Counted from the first letter of the stretch, positions 37,450-51,600 are shown. The stretch is 64,000 nucleotides of DNA from Phytoseiulus persimilis (GCA_037576195.1 CM075104.1:6392775-6456774), one strand, 5' to 3'. The notes: generated by a model not told the origin, from the letters alone. Numbers and translations are program-made.

Positions 37450-40400
37450 GGTTTTCAAAACACCTACAGAACGCACTGGAGCAGTTCTTGAACGCCCGAG
37501 TAGATATTCCACGCTGCTACTCGAACGACAACTCGGTAGAGTTTTGATTCCTCCGACCAACGAATGGCGATAGTGGCTCACGCGATCGAGTTCGTCTGTG
37601 AAAACTCGACTTAAAACCTCATCCGACCCAGCTACTGAAAATTCCCGCGTGGACCATGATTTATCGTGGTCCTGCTTTCTCTGGCGCTTGTAGTGACCAC
37701 TACCAGGGTATACCTCCGGGAAGTTCGTCTGATCCAAGATGACAGTATCGAAGTTAAACTATCTTCTATTCCGAGAGTTACTTCGAATGACTCCATGGAT
37801 GCGCACAATATTGAAATGCGCGCAGGAGTGAATGTGCGCATTGCCTCACGCGCATTAAGCCCCTCGCCGATCGAGGTGGAGCCTAACCGATCTGCCTGAC
37901 CACTTTCCGGTATGATTGCAATCCCTGGTCCTTCACCAGCGCAATGACGCTCCGCCGAACAGACCAAGCAACTCATACAAGAGGGTTACCATTTGCACCG
38001 AACCTAGCACATGGCATGTTGCGATATGTCTCGAGATTTTCCGAATATTCCTCAAGAGTGCTTCGGGCTAGCGCCCCAGCTCGTGTCCTTGAATGGGCAG
38101 AGGGCATCGGTTCTCATTTGAGAACGACTACGAAGGGAAAATGTTGTGATGTGGGTGGTGGGGCACTCTTCAATCTTCTTTTCAGATGGAAATGTTCCGA
38201 GCCACATACATGTCATCGAGCCGGCGAGAGGTGACACAAATTTGGGTCGAGCGGCTCCTCTTTGCTTAGCTGACTGGCCTCGGCGCGGTGGCTTTCTCGG
38301 GTCTTTCGCGCGTCGTCGACGACGGCCGCCGCCTTTTACCCGGGGTGGCAGCGACTTAAATGGCCGCGGCGACCATAAACCACTCGCCCCTCCTCCTCTC
38401 TCATCCGACCCGCGTGCGCCCCTCTTTGCTTTCGTCCTGCCTCCATTCTCGGTTTGGCATTCATGTCGCCCATTCCACTCGCAGCAAGGTCGTATCAATC
38501 TGGACCCGGCGTCGTCGTCGTACCCGTTCGACGCAGACCAACAAAACGTTCGCTCAATGCCTCCCGACGACAGCGAAAGGAAAGACGACTGCGACGACAA
38601 CTGCTCGCTCAGTTACTGAGACAAAGGACGCGGACTTCCGGTGCGATTGACGACCATTTGTTGCTCAGCCAGTGATTCGGCTGCGATCGAATGCTCCCTT
38701 CGCTCCCTCGACTCCGGTTCGCTTCGCTCTCCCGGTCAGTCTGTGGGGCCCGCAGACGATTCGAATCCTCCCTCCATTCTCCGTCGGGTGAGTTACGGCG
38801 AGATGATGCCGCGGCCCATCTGTTCCGAGATAGCCCGCCGGAAAAACCTCCCAAAGATAAATGTTTGTTCATTCATTCATTCATTCGGAAACAGGTGACA
38901 TCGATCTGCGCGATCGAAAGGGCATCGCAGGCCGTTGGCCGCAGCTGATTGGGCTCGTTCTGGAGAAATGCACAAACACTGCGAGTGATTGGCTCAATGA
39001 GGTCGCTGTTGGATGATTCGCTGCAGAGCGGGTTTTTCTTCGTCGCGATGGAATCAGTCTAAGCTCCCTTCGACCGTCCTGGGCTTACCAACGGACCAGC
39101 AGTTTCGACGGCGGCTCCTTCGACGAGCCCTGGTAGGAGCGCGAGCGGAAAACCATTGGAGCTTCAAATAGAAAGAACTGGAAATGTCTGTGTACCCGGC
39201 TGAGTGTCACAGTTGAACGGAGGAGTAGGGCTCTAATCATGGGCAAGTATTAATCTCTCGGAGACCTCCTCCTTACCTTGCAACAAAAAGCTCCACATTA
39301 ATCCCTCTCGGCTCGGTGAGTCGCAGTTGAGCATCTAAGTAAGTTGCAGAGAACGATACGCTTGTTCGCTCGACGTTTTTGCTCGATGATCGGTTTTTTG
39401 ACCAACCAGCCCTGTGCTTCGTTCTCTTCTGATTCGTTCGTCGTTGACGATGCCCCGTCGAATCGTCGCAGCAGTTTCCTTCGGCGAAGGAAGTTGAAGT
39501 CTCCCTGTTCGGCGGAAGATACGAATGCGAGGCACTAGTCGCTCGGATCCGCTCTTCCCCGCAAATCAATGTTCTCGACGTCCGTTCCGGGGCTCGTCCA
39601 TTCGAGTTCACATGCAGAACGAGAAGCACTTTGGATCGAATGAGTGATGATCATTCCCTGATGCTACCCTGGAAAATCGTGCGAGTTCCATCTCCTTCGA
39701 GCCACCTACGACGAACCGTCCCGCCGAACCGAGGCAAGGCATGGGGTGGGATCTCCATACAGAGAATAATGAGCCTCGATCATCTCAAATCATAACTGTC
39801 GCAGGGGTTGTTGGAACAACTTCCGAGGCTGATTTGGTTGGAGCAGCTCTCGAGTTCAGCCCTTCCCATCCACATCACATGCCTGGGACGCGGGAGTACC
39901 TGGAAGGGTCAGCACATCGGTTCGGGATGCGTGGAAGAAAGTTCTCTCTCCTCAGGAATTCGCCTACCGGACAGTACACAACCCTCACGAACTGGGAGAA
40001 ACGAGTTCCGATTCGATTCAAGGTCCGTGAAAGTTCATTCCCAAAAAAGGTTCCGCTGAGAGCTCACAGTGGTGATGCACGATACGAGATCGACGTATCG
40101 GAGGAAGGGTTGTGGGGAAGAAAGTGTTTGGGAGTGGCTGTCCTCGACGGGAATCGCTGTCTTTGCTCCCCATTTCACCTCGGTGCTTGTCAGGCTCCGC
40201 GCGTGGTGGAACGACGAGGTCGCGCCCACCAGCGACGCTCATTTCTCATTACGAGCGATAACTGACGCAGGGGAAGAAGACAAGTGCGAATAATTTTGCT
40301 CCTCTGTGAATATAAGCTCGCGAGGACGACGACGGGAGAGATGAGGGTTTACGTTCATCGATGGAGCGGCCAGAGCTCCCTACGCGTGTCCCGAGTTGCA

Positions 40401-42925
40401 AGGATGCAAGGCCATGTTTCCCGTATGCCCCGCTCGCAGAGGTATAAATAAGGAGCAAAAACGTGATACGGGCCTGATGAGTGGCTAATTTTGCCTCCTG
40501 AGAGGTGAGTGAGTGCATCCGTCCGACTATGTCCATAATGCAGGCCATCACACGCAGGCATCGGAGCCAGAAGGCCTCACGCGACGGGTTGGGACGAATA
40601 TTGTCCGATGTCGCCTTCTTGTGATGCTGATGATGAGATGTGCTTGGTGACTTCGGTTCGGATTCCTCGAGCGCTTCTTTTGAGGGCGGGAGGGAAGAGA
40701 CTTCCCGGGAAGTGGGGACTGGAAATTTAGCAATTCATTGCGCGGAGTTGACACTCAGATTTGATGTGCCTCGAGGACATTTCTCGCTCCACGATCGCGG
40801 CAGCGAGGAACGGACGGACAGGCGGGATTGATGCCACGGATGCGCGTCTTTCCCTGACAGCTCGCTTGAGACGTGAGCTTTAGTGTCAGAACAGCGAACG
40901 AAATATGAAAATCAAGAGTCGGGAGAGCGACGGCAAATCAGGGAAGTAAAAAGCTCCAGTAGAGCCACTTCACGGTCCCAGCTGACGTGACGCCTTGCAA
41001 GCAGCCGCGGGAGGGCGTTGAGGCGACTCCAGACATAACCGCGTGATTTTGACCAACATTTCAATATTTGCCCCCGGTGTTCTGGGGGGTCACTTTGTCT
41101 GCAGGCTGTTCCTGAATCTTCCAAGACATCGCATCGAATGTCAGGAGTCTCGGGAGTGCAGCGTCAAGAAAGTTTCGGGATCGTAAACGACAACCACTTG
41201 TTGTGGTTGGTCCATTATCGGCTTCGTCGACTGGATGAATGACAAGTGAGGGAGTCAATCGCAGGATCGCGCGGTCGGTTTCTCAAACAAACTTCCCAAC
41301 GAGTTTTTCCAAGTTCAAATGGAGACAATTCTATCGGTGCAGCCTCGAAGACCTCTTCGAGAGAAGCCAATTCGAATTTCGGTGCTCTGAATAGTGTGCT
41401 CAGAAATTTCACTCCGAACAAGGAGGATCAAGTCGGCGCTGGATGTCCGAGTGAACTCAAGAGTCCTCGAAAGGATTCGAGCGATTGCGGAACGGAAAGC
41501 CCTAGACGATATCATATGATAGTTCACAGTCGACAACTCTATTGAATATTGTTCGCCTTCGAAATCAGAGTCGATTCTTCCGGAAATGAGACGCCTGACG
41601 AATCAACTGAACCCTCGGGAAACTCGTGCTCGATCTGATAGAGGATTCATCCGGCGTACGATGGAGGAATTTCTGAAAGCGGTCGGAGTTCTATATGGAC
41701 GATCTCTCAATTCGAAGTCGATAAATCTGGACACAGGGAAGTCTACAACGAGTGCGCGGATCGCTTCACGAGAAACAATGAGTTCGTCGGCCTACTCAAG
41801 GTGTTCTGCCTGGAGCTCTAGCTTTGGAGCAAGCCCAGACGACCGGGGGCTGGGCCGGGTCCAAACCCTGTTGACAACTCCGACAAGCGAGTGACTTGAA
41901 CGACTCCGCTCCCGCAGTAGATTCCACTAAATGCCCCGCCACAATTACAATGAGAGTTTGTTCTCCAGGAGGAACGTGAGAGGACTACAGTTCACATTTA
42001 CGGTTCCGAAGGAAACGAGCGACGGGCTACAGATCTGCGGTCTCTCCTCTCCCTCCGTCGTTTCCCTCGCTCCCCCGTATGACGACCCACTCAGAAGTTT
42101 CTGTGCTGAGCTTACGAATGACTTGCTCACCCCTTCACGACTCGATTCGATTGTTTTACCTTCATGACTCACGTTCGCTGCTTGGCTCGACCGCTCTTTC
42201 CCTGCTCCGAACTGTCCCCCTCCGCCTCCCCTGCCGAGAGAACTCCCGCAGTCGACACGAACTTCCGGAAGCAGGGTCTGCAGATGTGCGTAGGGCCGTC
42301 AAGCATCCGACAGGACGAAGACTGAAATTCTCAGAAAGATTTCGCTCTCGCAGAGGAACCGAGTTTGGCGCAAAGTTTGCCTCGAAACTACTCGCTCAGT
42401 TCCTGAAGCCGACGTCGTCCCTCCCGTAGTCTCCCCGTAAGCGCTCTTGCGCCGACCGTCGCCGTAATGTTCCTGTCTACGTCACCTCCGCTCACCGTTT
42501 TGGCTCTCGCCGCGAGGTGGACAACTCCGGAGGAGCTCAAGACTCCGAGTTTCGCGAAGGATCCCCATGGAAAAGTTGCGAGTCCCTGCGTTATGAAATA
42601 TCATGCGGACTCGGAGGTGTCAACCCTATTCGTTTTTTTCCCCACGGGCTGAGTCGCGTTTCGGAAATCATGTGTCGTACGTTTCCCGCGTTCGCAGCGA
42701 ACATCGGGAGTCCAGGAACAAAAACTACACCGATGAACACGGTCGCTCCTTTGTGGTCGCCCGGAAAAACGCATCGCCGTCGCGAAAGCAGACTTTCATG
42801 ACTGTATTCGGGATCGGCTGCATTCCTATCGGCCATTATAGCGCCCATGATCTCGCACTAAAAACCCAACTCTCTTGTTCCCTTCTCTCTATTCAGTTCG
42901 TCTCAGCCAGAGGCTGAACACTGGG
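37450..42925. other. Intergenic stretch, no supported gene
   Basis: A strong CpG-rich patch lies at 38230-38620. The plus-strand ATG frame 39741-40265 (174 codons) is the longest ATG-started frame here, but has no recognisable domain and its length is near the chance maximum. A CATT microsatellite lies at about 38865-38885. Confidence 0.45.
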
Positions 42926-42930
42926 AACGC

Positions 42931-42975
42931 GCGAGTCTTCGAGGATTCGGGCGAGTCTTCGAGGATTCGGGCGAG
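42931..42975. repeat. 20-bp tandem repeat, 2.3 copies
   Basis: GCGAGTCTTCGAGGATTCGG occurs at 42931-42950 and again unchanged at 42951-42970, followed by the start of a third copy. Identity of the two copies suggests a recent duplication. Confidence 0.9.
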
Positions 42976-45940
42976 CCCCGGAGAAAATCTTCTCGTTTCG
43001 ATTCAATGTTGATCCTAGCGGTGTGATACAAGAAAACAACACGATTGAAGGAACGGATCAAAGAGAGGAACGATGACAACTCGGAGACCACTTGCCACAC
43101 TCCGTCTGTTTTCTTGCCCGGTTTTTTATGATGTATCCGAACCATCGGCGGACAAATGTTGTGGCCTGCCGGAGCGGCGAACGAACGAGCGAGTCCAGCA
43201 AACAAGCCAGCCGTCCGACTGTCTTCGACGTAGAAGAGGATGAGTCTTCAAAATATGGCCGCAAGCCACACACGCAACGGTCGATTGGCTGCAGCCAACG
43301 CCTACGAGTCGACAATGCTTCGTGTCCCTCCCGAATGCCAACCAAGAAGCTCAACACAAATTGAAAAGTTGGATCGCGTCCAACTGTGAGAAGGGGTTCG
43401 CTTCCTCAAACGGAGATCATGGGAACACGGCGGCTGGGAGGGAGGAAAAAACACGGACATGGGCCGAAAACGTCGGAAAGATTCGGGCGCCGCAAGGCGG
43501 GCACGGTGAACGCGGGGGATTTGGGGGCTCAAGAAGCGACAATTGTGGAACCTTGGTTTCGGCTGAGGGGGAGACCATGGTGAGGAAATGCGGAAGGGGA
43601 TGCGCACCGGAGTCTCGAGGCGATACATGAGCTGCTGGGAGAGGAACGCATGCCGACAGGGCTCCGAGAAGCTGAAGGGACACGGGAGGGAAGCAGAACG
43701 AGGTGAGTGCCGAGCTGCGAAGCAGAAAGATTTCGGAGCGGTAGTGGATCAGGTGACTAGTGAGGTCTTCCCTGCAGGCTTCAACGGCAGTAGGCCCAAT
43801 ACCAAGGAACAGCTGATACCAACTCGCCCACCGGCGAACAGCCCTCTCGAAGCCTCCAAAGCTCCACCGGATAGAAGAGTCAATACCGGCTTGAATTTCA
43901 GACACTTCCAATTCGATATAACTGGACATGTCACTTTCCCCAGGTCTCCTCAAACTTCCCCGCTGCCCCATGGGCTCGTTGTCTATTCCTCTCGAAGGCT
44001 GTTACTCTCCCAGGAGATATTACCCGAGGAATACCCACAACAGATGGTGTCGCAATGGAAGATATCTATACGAGGGGGAGACATATGTTTTTCGTCCCGA
44101 TCGAGACGAGAGGCCAGAGGAGTTATTCCTCTCCTTGGGGACATTCCAGTTTCTGAGGTCTGAGAAGATCCTATGAGGAGGATCATGATGTTTTCGGGGA
44201 GAATGTGAATCTAAGGCTCCGATCAACGTCTCATTCAGTTCGTTTTCAACGATGGAAATACTCCTGCGCGAACACTCGGGAATTTGGAATCAACAACTAA
44301 GGGTCACCAGTTCCCTCGTTTCCCTGAAACAAACGACTCACAGGCTCAGCGGAACTTTAGTCACGGTTCCGAACAAACTAGGAGCTGCTGGACCCTCTTC
44401 GAATTGGCAGAAACGTCAGTCCTGTAAATGCTTCAATGAAGGGCACAAATTGGTTGACGCGCACCCTCGAGTTGTTGACCTCGGTTTGCTTCGTATGACG
44501 AACGACGACCCGTATCCTCAACATTCGGATGACTCCATTCTCGTATCTATGGGAATGCTCCACATGAAGCCGCAGCTGATTCCCCTGTCTGTCCGGCTCA
44601 ACCATATCGAACCTGAAATTCCGGACGGCGGATCACCCCAATGGAGCACAATTGATTCAGATGTTAGCTTGCTGCGATCGCGAGGCACCGATTCAAGCTC
44701 CTCATGATGTCGGGGGCGCGTCGCGCCTTCGGGAAGCTCCGGTCAAAGTGCATCAAAGATTTGTTTCTTCCGAGACAAACGATCCATCCATCCATTGTGG
44801 GGGATCGCGAAAATCGGGAGAAGTTCGCGATCACCCGCGAAATAATCACTGCTCCTCTTAAGCTCTGATCGAGATCGTGTGGTTTTCGCGTGAGCTCAAA
44901 GGTGTGTGGAATCCGACTTCTCAGGGAGTGCTGACGCATTTCTCCTGTCTGCTCAGTCTCGCTCCGATGTTTTCCATGGAATCGATGCCGTCCCTTTTTG
45001 CGGCTTCTCGCGAGCGATGGCGACAGATAGAGGAACGGTTCAGTACGTGATCGACTGGATTTCAGTAGAGGAGCTTTACCTGTTCCATCGGACCATTCAT
45101 CGTCATTTTCTGGCGCGGAGACTGGGCTTCGTTCGGTCAGGAACAACGTAGAGATCTCAAACGAAGGAAAGACTTAACTGCGGCCACGAAACGGTTGTCG
45201 TCGTCGTCAGATGGGGAAACTCGTATGGGCTCGCTGTTCGACTCAATGACTTAGTGGTGGCTGGCCGGAATTGTTTTTGTCATTTTTATAGCGTGCTAGT
45301 CAATAAATCATGCTCTCCCTTTGAGTCGATTTGCCCGTTTCCGTGGTCAAATATCAGGGTCTCACAACTGTTCGTCAACTCTCGGGAGCGCGAGAGAGCA
45401 CGAGGGGAGGACGAAAGCGGGGCCGAGAGCGATTTACGGGCGACGATAGAGAGTTTCTGGGGCTAATGGGCGCTTCGAGATCGAAATACGGGACCCCACG
45501 GCGCACGGGGCGCCTGGGGACCAATCTTAAGGAGCGACTGGGATGGGGGAGGGCAGCAAGTGCCGCCTGAAGGGGCCCTGGGCAACCTAGACGTGGAGCA
45601 TAGAAGGGATCTGTGGGCAGATGATTAACAGAATATGTACAGTTTCGGGACTTGCTCTCCAAACGAACTGAGGCCATTCTGGACACAATGCACGTCTTCC
45701 GACGCTTGGCAAAACCTCTTCAGAAGCAAATAGCCGTCTGGACTTCAGCGTCCACAAGTTCATCAAATCATCGTGCGATCGGAGCAGTGACTCACCGAAG
45801 TTCCTCCTGTTTCCGACTTCCATCATATACCTCAGTGGCGAATGATATGATTTTACTTCCATGTGATCTACTTGGGCCTCGAGCCTCTCTACACGCCAAT
45901 CCTTGATGGAGCGTTGAAATTGCACCCGTTTGGGCTGTTC
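42976..45940. other. Intergenic stretch, no supported gene
   Basis: Overlapping frames of 80-190 codons on both strands (43417-44176, 44252-44707, 44664-45146) have no domain or splice support. None is accepted. Confidence 0.45.
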
Positions 45941-45944
45941 CGTT

Positions 45945-46365
45945 GTGGATCCGACGGTTGAGAATCGTTCCGCCGAAACCCAGTTAACCGAAACACAGTT
46001 TACCGAAACCCATCTCACCGACCACTTTCTTCTCACTATCGCAAAGCGTTGACAGCGGGAACCAGCTAACTTTTTTCGCTTTTGCTCCGCTTGGATCGCC
46101 TAACCTAGCCCAACCTGACCCGTGCGAGCTCCACGCTGCCGCGAGACAGTGTCATGCCACGCGCACCATAACGATGGCTTCAACGGAAGCTGTTCTATGT
46201 GCTTGCGACGTCCACTATCAGTGAATAGCGCGAGGCTTCTGCGGCTTTTAGTTCTCAGTTCCCACCGCCAAACTGGTCTCGAGCGTGGATGGCTTCGCGA
46301 TGGATGAGAGAGGGGTCTAGTCGGTGAACTGGGCTTTGGAGAGCTCGGTTTACGCTGATCCGATA
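45945..46365. mobile_element. Possible miniature element with CCGAAACCCAGTT repeats in inverted orientation
   Basis: At 45973-46020 a 15-bp unit (CCGAAACCCAGTTAA, CCGAAACACAGTTTA, CCGAAACCCATCTCA) is repeated three times. An inverted copy lies at 46321-46339: TCGGTGAACTGGGCTTTGG, whose complement matches CCGAAACCCAGTTAACCGA at 16 of 19 positions. The outer flanks share GGATC at similar distances. This suggests a ~0.4-kb element with subterminal repeats, but the ends and target duplication are not defined. Confidence 0.4.
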
Positions 46366-46369
46366 TCCC

Positions 46370-48095
46370 GCTATATTGGATGATATCTCCCCTGCCCTGT
46401 CCTGAGCATCTGAACATGTAGAGAAAACAGCGGATGCCGGGGCCTGACCTATGGAGTTAGGAACTCTTCATGGTCGCGAGGTCTTGCCATTTTCCCTCCT
46501 ACGGCCAGTTTCATGGGGGGAAAACCGGATCGATCCTGGGAGGCAACTTTCCAGGACAGCCCTTTGTTATTTGCAGGATTTCGGACGGACAGGAACATCG
46601 ACTTCGGTGCATCGTCTGACGAGCTTCCGCGCACAGTGGTCCGGCTTCGCATACGGTGTTGGCAAGAATGCCGTCACAGGGAGCTGATGGTGCATAATTG
46701 TTCGCATGAAACGATGCTTCGAGTTCGGTTCCCACAACCGGCTCGATGCAATTAAAAGCAAAACCAATGTTTCGGTGGGAGCTCTAAACGGGCGAACAGG
46801 AAGCACCCTGCGCCAAGAAGTATCGATGACGAGAGCCAACGTGTCAGTGGTGCCGGAGCTCCTGCGCTAACGAGCTCGCTGGCACGACGGGCCATAGGTG
46901 ACCGCAGCGTCGCAAGATTTTGAATCGATTCCCTTTAGCGCCAGCCACGTTGTTCGAACATTAATGGTCACGTTCCTCGGAGCGCCGACGCTCTCAGTTC
47001 CTTTCCCAGCTCTCTTGTTGGCTGGCTTCAACAACACAGGAAGTGAAATGTGCTCCGATTCCATGTGAATCGTCCCCGACGAAGCCTGCCACCGCCCGAT
47101 AGAAGTTATACACAAACGTTTCGAAGGTCAAGCCGGCTGGAGGCAACCCAGTGAGAAACGACGACTCATCCCGGAGTCCGACCCTTAACTGGCATCCGTG
47201 AACGGAGCCGCTCGAAATGTCCCCTGTGGAGGTGGGTAAACGACGGGCATTGGGAACAAAAGAACAAGGCTCATCTCGCGCAGGCGGCGGGAGGGGCTTC
47301 GTAGGCATATTTCTATTAAGAGGGTCGCTATTCTTCTCTGTGTGCGAGAGCGGCAGGGAGATGCTTCTTTATGGCTTCAGGCGTGCTCCAAGAGAAACAG
47401 CAAACATCGTAAAAAGTTCATGGTGGCCAAGCTGTACAAAATGACAACGGCGAGCCAGGAGATATCGAAATACGGGAGAGAGCGGAAGCAGAGAGCCGAA
47501 GGGGGCGAGGAGGAGAATATCAAAATTTAAGAACATCCCCAACGTCGTTCGCCTCTTGTTCCTCATCTTCGTCCCCCTTCTCGCCGTACGGGTTTTGTGT
47601 GCAGCGAGATAAGCAAGGATGTGGGCAGTTATATCTGGAACCGCCTCGCTCACTTCTCACAGGGTTCCCGTTTCGTGCCGCGAATTCCCCCTCGAGACAC
47701 TGCTCCCGGCTGGCTTTCCAGAGCGCTTCCAGAATGAATTCATCGCATTTGCATGAGTTTTTCGCTGGGGAGGGAAAATGCCATCAGTGCGGAGGTCATC
47801 GCGTCGCCGAGTTTTTCGCCGTTCCAGAGCCGTCGAGAGAACGACGCGTCTTCCTTCTTGAACACGAAGCAAGAGAAATAGTCAAGAACGTCGTTCCGAA
47901 GTATAGAGCCGCCGAACAGTCAACTTTTCAAGCTGAATAGGGCTGCTAGAACTCGCCTCCGGGGTTTGCTCGATAAGCATTATGAGGGCTAGGATGGATT
48001 CCGGAGCAAACTTTGTCAAAAACGCCCAAGCTCGTGAAGAACGTCCGTCACAATTGATAAGTTCGAGCGCTCTGGAATAAGGAGCTTGAATCGGA
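46370..48095. other. Intergenic stretch, nothing recognised
   Basis: Only frames of about 60-115 codons, overlapping on both strands, with no domain or splice evidence. Confidence 0.5.
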
Positions 48096-48097
48096 CA

Positions 48098-48650
48098 TAC
48101 AGGGTGGTCATTTTAACTCGGGAATTTTCTTACTCACTCTTATTTTGCTGATATATCGACGAAAAATCATCCGATTCTGGATTTTATTTTTGGGTTCGAT
48201 AGCTGGAACGATGGCGCATCTTCTCAAGAATCGGTAGAAGATTCAGCTTCGCGAATCGGCTCAAAGATGGCTTTTTTGTTTCAACTCTCCTCAAAAAACC
48301 AGTCGACAAACTTCTGAAGTCGACCGATCGAATTCGGAAGTGCCAAGGTCGACGCAATATAGGATGCTGCTCAAACGCCCGGTAACTCCAGGTTTCTAGC
48401 TCGAGATCTGGGAAGAGGACGAACGATCGTTTCAACCTTGACCTCAAGATCGATCTCGGGAAAATTCCCGAATTCGGCTTCCCTGCGTCGACCTTGGCAA
48501 TTCCGGATTCGATCAGTCGACTTCAAGATGCGTCATCCTTCCAGCTATCGAACGCAAGAAAAAAATTCCAGAATCGAATTATTTTTCACCGATATATGAG
48601 CAGAAGGAGAGAGAGTAAGCAAATTCCCGACTCAAAATGACCATCCTGTA
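48098..48650. mobile_element. TA-flanked miniature transposon with long terminal inverted repeats (Tc1/mariner-like)
   Basis: The element spans 48100-48648 (549 bp) between TA dinucleotides (48098-48099 and 48649-48650). The ends are CAGGGTGGTCATTTTAACTCGGGAATTT (first 28 bases) and its inverse complement CAGGATGGTCATTTTGAGTCGGGAATTT. The match continues at about 80% identity for at least 130 bases (through ATATATCG, GAAAAAT, CGATTCTGGA and TTCGATAGCTGGAA). The centre also carries two inverted copies of a GTCGAC-GATCGAATTCGGAA...GCCAAGGTCGACGC block. A TA duplication and CAGGGTG termini fit a non-autonomous Tc1/mariner-type element; its partner transposase is not in the window. Minus frame 48184-48447 lies in it and is not a gene. 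Confidence 0.8.
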
Positions 48651-51600
48651 TACAGTGACTTCATTGGAATTTCTCGGAACTCGTCCGCTCCCTCCACAGT
48701 CCACCCGAGTCAACGCTCTGCTGAGCCGCCGTGTTCGCTTGAGCTCGCACTGATCATTGTCAGGTTTATAAGCTTGTTGCAGGGGTCCCAATTCCCGAAT
48801 TTCAATTGTTGATGACTTGGTGACCAAGGAGGCGCGAAAAAAATCGTAAAATGTACTAAATGCGCGAGATTCAGTGATCCTCCTCGATCCGATCAGGTTT
48901 TTTTTTGGGGGACTTCCAAGAGTCGGCCCATCTGCCTGTGCCAGCCATTGGACTGTTTAATTGTCGAGAATGAGCTTCTTGAATTGGACCGCAAGTCGAA
49001 GATGCCGAGGCTTTTATTCTTCGAAACAGCATATTCATCGGCGACCTTCCCAGCCCTAAACGCCGGATTGGATTGAATTTCAAATGATTCCTCTTACAGA
49101 GACACATGTGTCCCTCCTCATTTCAGAGGTGAATCGTTTCATATTCACAAATGATTTTTGATTTCCGATTCCTTGGGCAGGGGCTCGGTATCTTGCTGCC
49201 AACGGGATCGCAAGTTTTCGATTCCCGAGCAGTATTGCAATAGAATCGCTTGTTCGCGCGCGCCATCCAAAAATGATATTATTTGGCCTCGAGTCTATTT
49301 TCAGCGGCATGTCTCAATCGGGAAGGCGTTTCCATGCTCTCCCGAAAAAGAGAACGGATGGACGAAGCAAAGTCCCTTTCTGGATACTTCACTGGTTTCC
49401 ATCTCCTCGGGCTCCAGAATCTTCACCACCATTGAAGTCATCCGGCTCTTTTGGTAACGAGCCAACATATCGGCTCCCGAGAGGTATCGACGTTCGATTG
49501 GCGAGTTGGCTGAGCTTTCATCTGGCTCGGTCCACACGCACGCGTGGTTCTGCATCCTCGCTTGCCTCAAGTGGGAAATCATAGAGTCAGCGAAAGAGAT
49601 TCCATATTTGCGGCACGCGCTCTCAGTTTCAGATCAGTTGCTCCGTGTCGTCACCTTCCAACGCGGCAGCTTGAGCCCCACGAGCGCGCGTGACCGGCTG
49701 AGAACGCAACCGCTGCGGGAGACCGAGCACGCTCGGAGCCGCGCGCGCCAACTTCACGACCCACGTTCCTCAGGTCACGAAAACTGGAGGAAACTGAGGA
49801 AATCATACGGTCACCGAAGATGGGCGGATTCCGAAACGAGAACTGTGATGATGAAATGGACAGCGTCAACAGTGCTGTCGCTGGCAACCCGTTCCGACGA
49901 CAACGGCCGAGCAAACTTTCATGACACGAAGCCAAACACTGATTCAGCGTAACAAGTGAAGGCTTCTGGCGAGGTCTCGACGAGTCTCCTTCTCAGTTGA
50001 ACCTACGTACCTTGATTCCGGTTGGTGGGTTGGACGCTCTGCCGTAAGTGGGAAGTATGACGAGGGCTGGAGGAGAGACTCTACGGGGATAAGGCTGAAG
50101 AAGTGTTGTTGCTGGCCTTCCGTCGTTGTGCTGAGACTCCTTCCCTTTGTCTCATCGGGAATTCCCGCGACGTTCGGGGCCCGTCCAGTCGGCATGTTTA
50201 CAAAACAATCCCATCGGACCCATGCGGTGCAGCAGTTCTTCACTCTGCCGAGGAAGCATGTTCGAGTCAACATAGAAACTCACCAACCGAGCAGTCGGCT
50301 GATGCCCTTGTCAGGTCCCTTTCCGTGCTCTCAACGGCCTCTGTTTTTCGCTTCGGAATCCTCCGTATCCCCGGTGGGGGGATTTTCGACGAGAAGTCGA
50401 TCCGACAAATGATAATTCAATTCTCTCAGGCATCCATTGCGGGTCGGACTGGAGGCCTCGGAGTTCGCATGCATCGCGAAGCGAGCAACACGCGTTTCGA
50501 ACCCCCCCCCCCCCTCCCCGGTACCGTCGTCCACCACCTCAACCGCGGCGACACTTCGAAGGGAGGAGTCCCCCGCTGGAAGCGATAAGTTTCCGGAGCC
50601 GGCCTCCGTCCCCTTCCGGAGCGTAATAAAACGCCGTGGACCCCCCGTGTCAACTTCGCGCTGTATAAGGTCTGGAAAGCTCGACGAAACCGTTCGAAAA
50701 GGTCGAGCTGTCTCGAAGAGTCGTAAAAACACTCGAGCCGGGGGGTTTGTAATATTGTGTGTGGACAATATTAGATCGTATGTATGTCTCCCCGCAAACA
50801 TCCCCCTCCCCTCTCCATGTCCCTGCCGCTATGAACAGGGCTGTAGTTGTAAACCTTGGTTCTCCACCGCAAGGGCATCGCGTTGCGCCGTCGGCGGACA
50901 AAAACTGCCTTCCTTCGTTCTTATGCAATGCCGGATAAGTGTTCGTCTTCTTCTCGTTCCGATATTTTAGAGCTTGGACCCATAAAATTCAGGTGAGGGC
51001 CCTTGTTCCTCCGCTCCTCTCCCGACTCCACTGTTTCTCGCGCAGTTTTTCGGTTAGCTCGCATCGTTATGCAGTCGAGGAGGCAGAATCACAGCGGTTC
51101 AGGATCTAGCTGAACGCCTTCTCCATTTTTCCTCGGTTTCGGTTCGGGTAAACGCGGCTCAGAGAATGAGACACGACAACCGCCCGATATTTTGAGCGGG
51201 GATCGACGCGTTGAAGAGTAACAGGAATTCGTTTCGCGGAACTGGGGTTCACGAAGCGGTCCCACACCTACAGACCTACATGGCTACACTTGATGATCTG
51301 TTGCTGGAGCGTATCTGCTGACGCCACAGAGCCTTGGGCAAACTGAATTTAAAACGGACTTCTATTCGTCTTGCCCCTCCGGCACCCGTCCTTCGACCCC
51401 CGTGCTCTCCTTAGCATTCGCCCGCTGGTTGGTTGCTCCGTCCGTTCCGTAAGCCTTGTTTGATCTGGCGTAAGCCCGGCCCGGTGTCGTTGCTTCCCCT
51501 CCCGTGGAGGCATCGCTTCGATTTGTCTCCTACGTGAAGGCCGGCCGGTCAGACGGTCGTTCGGCCGATCGGGCGGCCAGGCTTAGCGTCGCCTCGACCT

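Noticed and set aside
39741-40265. 174-codon plus frame with an ATG
   Set aside because: Within chance length; no domain, splice partner or poly(A) signal.
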